Below, one piece after another: positions 60,293 through 64,000 of a DNA stretch of 64,000 nt (positions are counted from its first letter, which is position 1; each line of letters opens with the position of its first letter). Made by a program: the position numbers and the translations under genes. Under the pieces are notes generated by a model. The model saw nothing but the letters and a program-made list of their open reading frames with translations, was not told the origin of the DNA and ran no database searches. Location of the stretch: the NCBI GenBank assembly GCA_021613335.1, contig JAJTWR010000044.1:3489501-3553500 (forward strand), given 5' to 3'. This stretch comes from Whitmania pigra (lineage: Eukaryota; Annelida; Clitellata; Hirudinida; Haemopidae).

Positions 60293-61895
60293 TAGGGCTG
60301 TGGATTTAATCGATTAATTCGACGATTAATCATTAGAATTTTAACCGGTTAAAATTTATTTCATCGATTAATCGGCATTTTTGAGCAAGCATTTCTTTTA
60401 CAAACTAAATGATCTTGGAAAAGTAGTCGATGGCGACAAATTTCGCTGTTTTCACTAAATTTGCAATAAATTTTAGTTAAATTGTATTAAATTGCACAAT
60501 TTGCTTTCTGGGGTTCAAATATGTCGCTAACATATCATCTTCAGATCAAACAACCTCCCAAATATAAAGACGTTGAAGACAGTGACTGTCAGAAGATTTC
60601 TGAAGCATGATCAATAACGAATTTGGCCACATAGCATGTATCGCACAGTGACTTCAACTTAGCATGTTAGCAGAAGGCAGCCGATCCACTACCTTTTTTG
60701 GACTATGTCAACACTTAGTTGGGCATTTCAAGCGCATTTCGGCCAACTCATCTGAACTGAAGAGAAGCCATTCCAGTGTCCATCTGCCGATGTCTCCACA
60801 AATTACAGCAAAATATGGCTACTTGTTGGAACAGCACATACACAATGTTGGCCAGGTTGTTGTCAAAGATGCCATCGAAAAATTTTACATTGACTATTCA
60901 AATAATTAGAGTGGGCCCAAACTGACAGTTGGACTGGAACAAAATGGCCAAATATACATCATTGTTAAGCTCATTTGCAGAGGCTGCAGAATATGTCAGG
61001 AGTGAACAATACGCGACATGTTCTGCTGCTCTTCTATTAGAGGCACTTTTGCACAGATTGCTAAAAGTGAATTATGATGACCCAGGTTACATTGCGCATT
61101 TCAAAACTTTAACATTGAAAGACTTCTCGGACAGAATTGATGGCATTGATGCTTTGCTAACGTAGTTGGCTGTGGCCTTAGATCCACAAGAAACTCACTT
61201 TTCTAAGAATAGCAAAATGAGGGGCAGTATGGACAACATTGTCAAATGCATTCTGAGCCTTCTATGATAGAAAACAACAAGCAGGACAGAAGAAAAAAAC
61301 AGCGAAGTAAGATCACCTGTGCCGAAGAGACGAAAACTTACTCTGTTGATGAGTGATTCTGAATCGCAGTCCTCAGCTGACGAATCAGATGCGATACATA
61401 ACGCAGAGTCCGAGCGGTGCCATGAAGAAGCTCCCATTCCAGAAACAGAGGCTCCTCTCATCTGGTGGAAACGTAATAACCGTCGTTTTCCTATCCTAAG
61501 CAGTTTTGTAAAAACTATTCTTTGTGTACCTGCAACATCTATTCCATGTGAAGAAAGACTTTTCAGGGTATATCATCATTAAAATGCGATCATGTCTGCT
61601 TCCAGGAAATGTAAATGCTCTGGTTTGTTTACGTGACTAGCTAAAGTGATAACTTCGTTAAAGTGACTGATGGATTCTCAGTGTTTTTCTAACAGTTTTT
61701 AAGCTAATAAACGAATTTACAAGGTGTTTGTGAAGTTAAGTCATTGATTGTTTTAGCTAATTGAGGTCGTGTGATTGTAGTGCATACTGACTAATGCACA
61801 GTTACAATGCAACCAGAGCAGCTAAAAGTAGTTGAAATATATGTGCATTATTATTAATCTAATTTATCAAGAAAATTTTAATTTTCGCAGCCCTA
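60293..61895 (+). mobile_element. hAT (ZBED-like) element, decayed
   Basis: Ends TAGGGCTGTGGATTTAATCG and, inverted, TAGGGCTGCGAAAATTAAAA. Broken transposase frames: 60664-60909, 60929-61165 (SLLSSFAEAAEYVRSEQYAT, a segment typical of ZBED-type hATs) and 61319-61582 (LIWWKRNNRRFPILSSFVKT, LCVPATSIPCEERLF, the dimerisation region). No convincing TSD. Confidence 0.82.
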
Positions 61896-62132
61896 AAAGT
61901 ATAAAAAAGGATTTAGCATATGAAAATGTTAACCAGTTGGTTTGAATGGCACCCTTAATGTACATGTTTCGCTCCTAACTTCGACTAATTACATCTGAGC
62001 TGTCATTTCTTAGCCATTTCATCACTTTCATAACGAAAGCGCGGTCAGTATCTCCATGTGCTTCATCTGCTTCTATCCCGTATGTTAGAAAGGTATAACA
62101 AAACAACTAAAGCTCTAACTAATGCTGCAAAT

Positions 62133-62742
62133 GGTAACCCGTCAAAACAGCCCCGTTAATATAGCTCGGTGACAAAATAGCTCAATATATTTAAAAAAAA
62201 TTTTGTGAGTTGAATACATTAACGATAACTGATTCCAAATTTAATTTGAAGTTAGTGGTTTGAATGCATATATGACCGTTTTGAGTTTAATTGGTATCAG
62301 GGAATTTCATCAAGTGGAAGATTTATCGTCTAAAATATTATTAGGATTCTGGCTAATTCCTTACATTACATGGACTTTTCAAGTTGGTATTTAATATAAA
62401 TTATCGATTGAGAATCAACGTGTGCAATCTGCACAAAAAGAATTTTCCAGACACTCATTAAGTCACGAAGGTTCCTTTGATCGTTTAATTTCTTTTGATC
62501 CTTCCCCGAGTTCCCGTTGCAATTCATACAATTAAGGGTTTTATTTGGAATTGGAATTTTAATCTATTTTGTCCTGAGCTATTTTGTCGCCGGGCTATTC
62601 TGACGGGACCGTTTTGACAAGGCTATTTTGTCGCCGGGCTATTCTGACGGGACGTTTTGACAAGGCTATTTTATCCTGGGCTATTTTGACAGGGCTGTTT
62701 TGTCTGGGCTATATTGTCGCCGGGCTGTTATGGCGGAGTGCC
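62133..62742. mobile_element. Inverted-repeat element with tandem-unit arms, copy 2
   Basis: Ends GGTAACCCGTCAAAACAGCC and, inverted, GGCACTCCGCCATAACAGCC. Exact 8-bp TSD ctgcaaat at 62125-62132 and 62743-62750. The left arm has about three units; the right arm (62565-62735) has about eleven units of the GGGCTATTTTGTC type. The interior is shared with 40600-41040. No coding capacity. Confidence 0.88.
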
Positions 62743-62750
62743 CTGCAAAT

Positions 62751-64000
62751 AAGTCATTCTCTAGGTACTTGTGGTCATAATTGGCTTATCATTATTTGAC
62801 TGAGTCTAATTTTAAATAAAAGTAAAAGTCAGCCATGGTTTTTCATCCTTCAAGCCCACACTACCAAAGAAGTAGCTGTATGACTTTCACAAACCAGACT
62901 GCTTTTACATTACATTACAACATTTCATGATCACCTTGATATGTGGGACAATGATAATGTTGTTGGTCAATAGAAAGTCATCTATTTTTAGGATTTTTAG
63001 CAATTCAAGAGAAACAGAATCAGTTCCTGTTGCAGGTGATAGAGAATCATTGCCATGACTTTGCATATCTATCCTAACAAGTCTATCGTTGTTGTTGTAG
63101 GAGCACTCAATAAGTAACACAGACACTATTTTCAGACATACCATACAAATAACAGACATCATGACATTTTAAATACCTGCATTAAAGCGATTGCTTTGAA
63201 AGTCCAAATCATCTAAGTTAAATAAATAAATAAACGATTGCTTTGAACCATTGATTATTTTTGAGGTACAGCGTGTTCTAAACTTGACCCAGTTACGTTT
63301 CTTGACGATAACTTTTTATTACAGAATTTTCACAGGCCATTTTTCCACACAATGTACTGAAACACGTTAGATTAACATGCTTTGGTCAGATCAAATTACA
63401 TTTGAAAATTACAATTTTGATCTTTTCGTAAATCGGCCACACATAATGTGCCGTAACTAATGTTGTAAATGAGATAGAGCAATAATATTTAGAGGATTTG
63501 TTTGCCTAAATCTAACCTATTAAATAATATAAAAATTAATATTTTATGATTCCTGGCTTTTGATTAATGCGGCTCAGAAGATGAGAAATTTTTTTTAAAT
63601 TCCACTTTTTGAAAATAAATAATTTGAGCACTAAACGTATTTAATGAATTATGTTTTGCCAATTTGTTTATACTATCATGGTCTAAATATATGTTAAGTT
63701 TCATCTGAACACGTTTGATAGTTTTTTGTATTATAAGCTTTTAAATTCAGCAAAATTTCAAAATGTCGTCATCTTTAGTGCTATTTATCTTGAAATTGTG
63801 GTAATTTTTTAAAAATTAATTTTATTTTATTATGTGTCTTTACAACATAGCGAAATTTAAAAAAAGTACTTTGTGTCTTAATAAAATAAACTGACTTAGA
63901 AAAACGTTGATTTTTCGAAAATCAGACACACATATTGTATTGTAACTATTTTTTATAAATGTGGTAAAGCAATGATTTTTGGTTGATTTGTTTATCTAAT
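62751..64000. other. Right edge, unassigned with diverged tandem repeat
   Basis: 63197-63235 carries the tail motif CCAAATCATCTAAGTTAAAT with AATAAATAAATAAA. 63415-63525 and 63897-64000 are diverged copies (TTTTCG-AAATC-G-CACACATA, TGTAAAT-GAT, GGATTTGTTT/GGTTGATTTGTTT), about 480 bp apart. The minus frame at 63162-62905 was not identified. Confidence 0.5.

Noticed and set aside
61195..61461. Minus-strand frame at 61 kb
   Set aside because: Antisense of the hAT transposase fragment; the sense strand carries the recognisable motifs.
62905..63162. 85-codon minus-strand frame near the right edge as a LINE endonuclease
   Set aside because: I could not match it to the YRPP or GDFN motifs of LINE endonucleases, so it is left unassigned.

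Overview
The window is nuclear DNA of an animal, most likely an invertebrate. It is AT-rich, genes are split by many GT-AG introns, and all four recognisable genes are animal housekeeping genes. I could not fix the phylum from sequence alone. Most of the window is transposable-element debris, much of it nested, with several elements still carrying exact target-site duplications (TSDs).

Genes, left to right. (1) POLR2A (239-11372, +), the largest subunit of RNA polymerase II, 23 exons, complete, with an unusually degenerate C-terminal domain. (2) A PCLAF/PAF15 homologue (13546-14146, +), three tiny exons with a clear PCNA-binding box; no exon is long enough to stand out as an open frame. (3) EMC4 (21055-22691, +), complete in five exons. 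(4) An unrecognised gene on the minus strand (32782 down to 30137) for a small cysteine-rich single-pass membrane protein; six exons join in phase in two blocks, and the middle is unresolved. (5) OPLAH, 5-oxoprolinase (42979 to at least 59305, +), whose first 11 exons (433 codons) are present and whose 3' part lies beyond the window. A broken histone H3 copy sits inside OPLAH intron 3.

Mobile DNA. The hAT superfamily dominates: six elements are bounded by exact 8-bp TSDs (12405-13121, 24142-26360, 34460-35585, 35891-37255, 37990-38770, 39524-39939), one by a 7/8 TSD (49596-50361), and there are several decayed copies. There is a MULE with a 9-bp TSD (27052-28351) and an inverted deletion derivative of it (48885-49590). 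Pogo/Tigger remnants are present, as is a family with arms built of ~15-bp inverted tandem units (15348-15500, 40459-41215, 62133-62742). Non-LTR retrotransposons include an RNase-H-bearing LINE (three copies), a Jockey/CR1-type LINE, and an R2/NeSL-like LINE with C2H2 fingers and a C-terminal PD-(D/E)XK-type nuclease. A tRNA-derived SINE occurs four times. A short retroposon 3'-tail motif occurs about ten times.

The longest nest is at 23560-26700: an R2/NeSL-like LINE is split by a hAT, which is itself split by a second R2/NeSL-like fragment (ending in telomere-like repeats) and by a SINE. The five genes have no evident joint pathway. They are independent genes separated or invaded by transposons.
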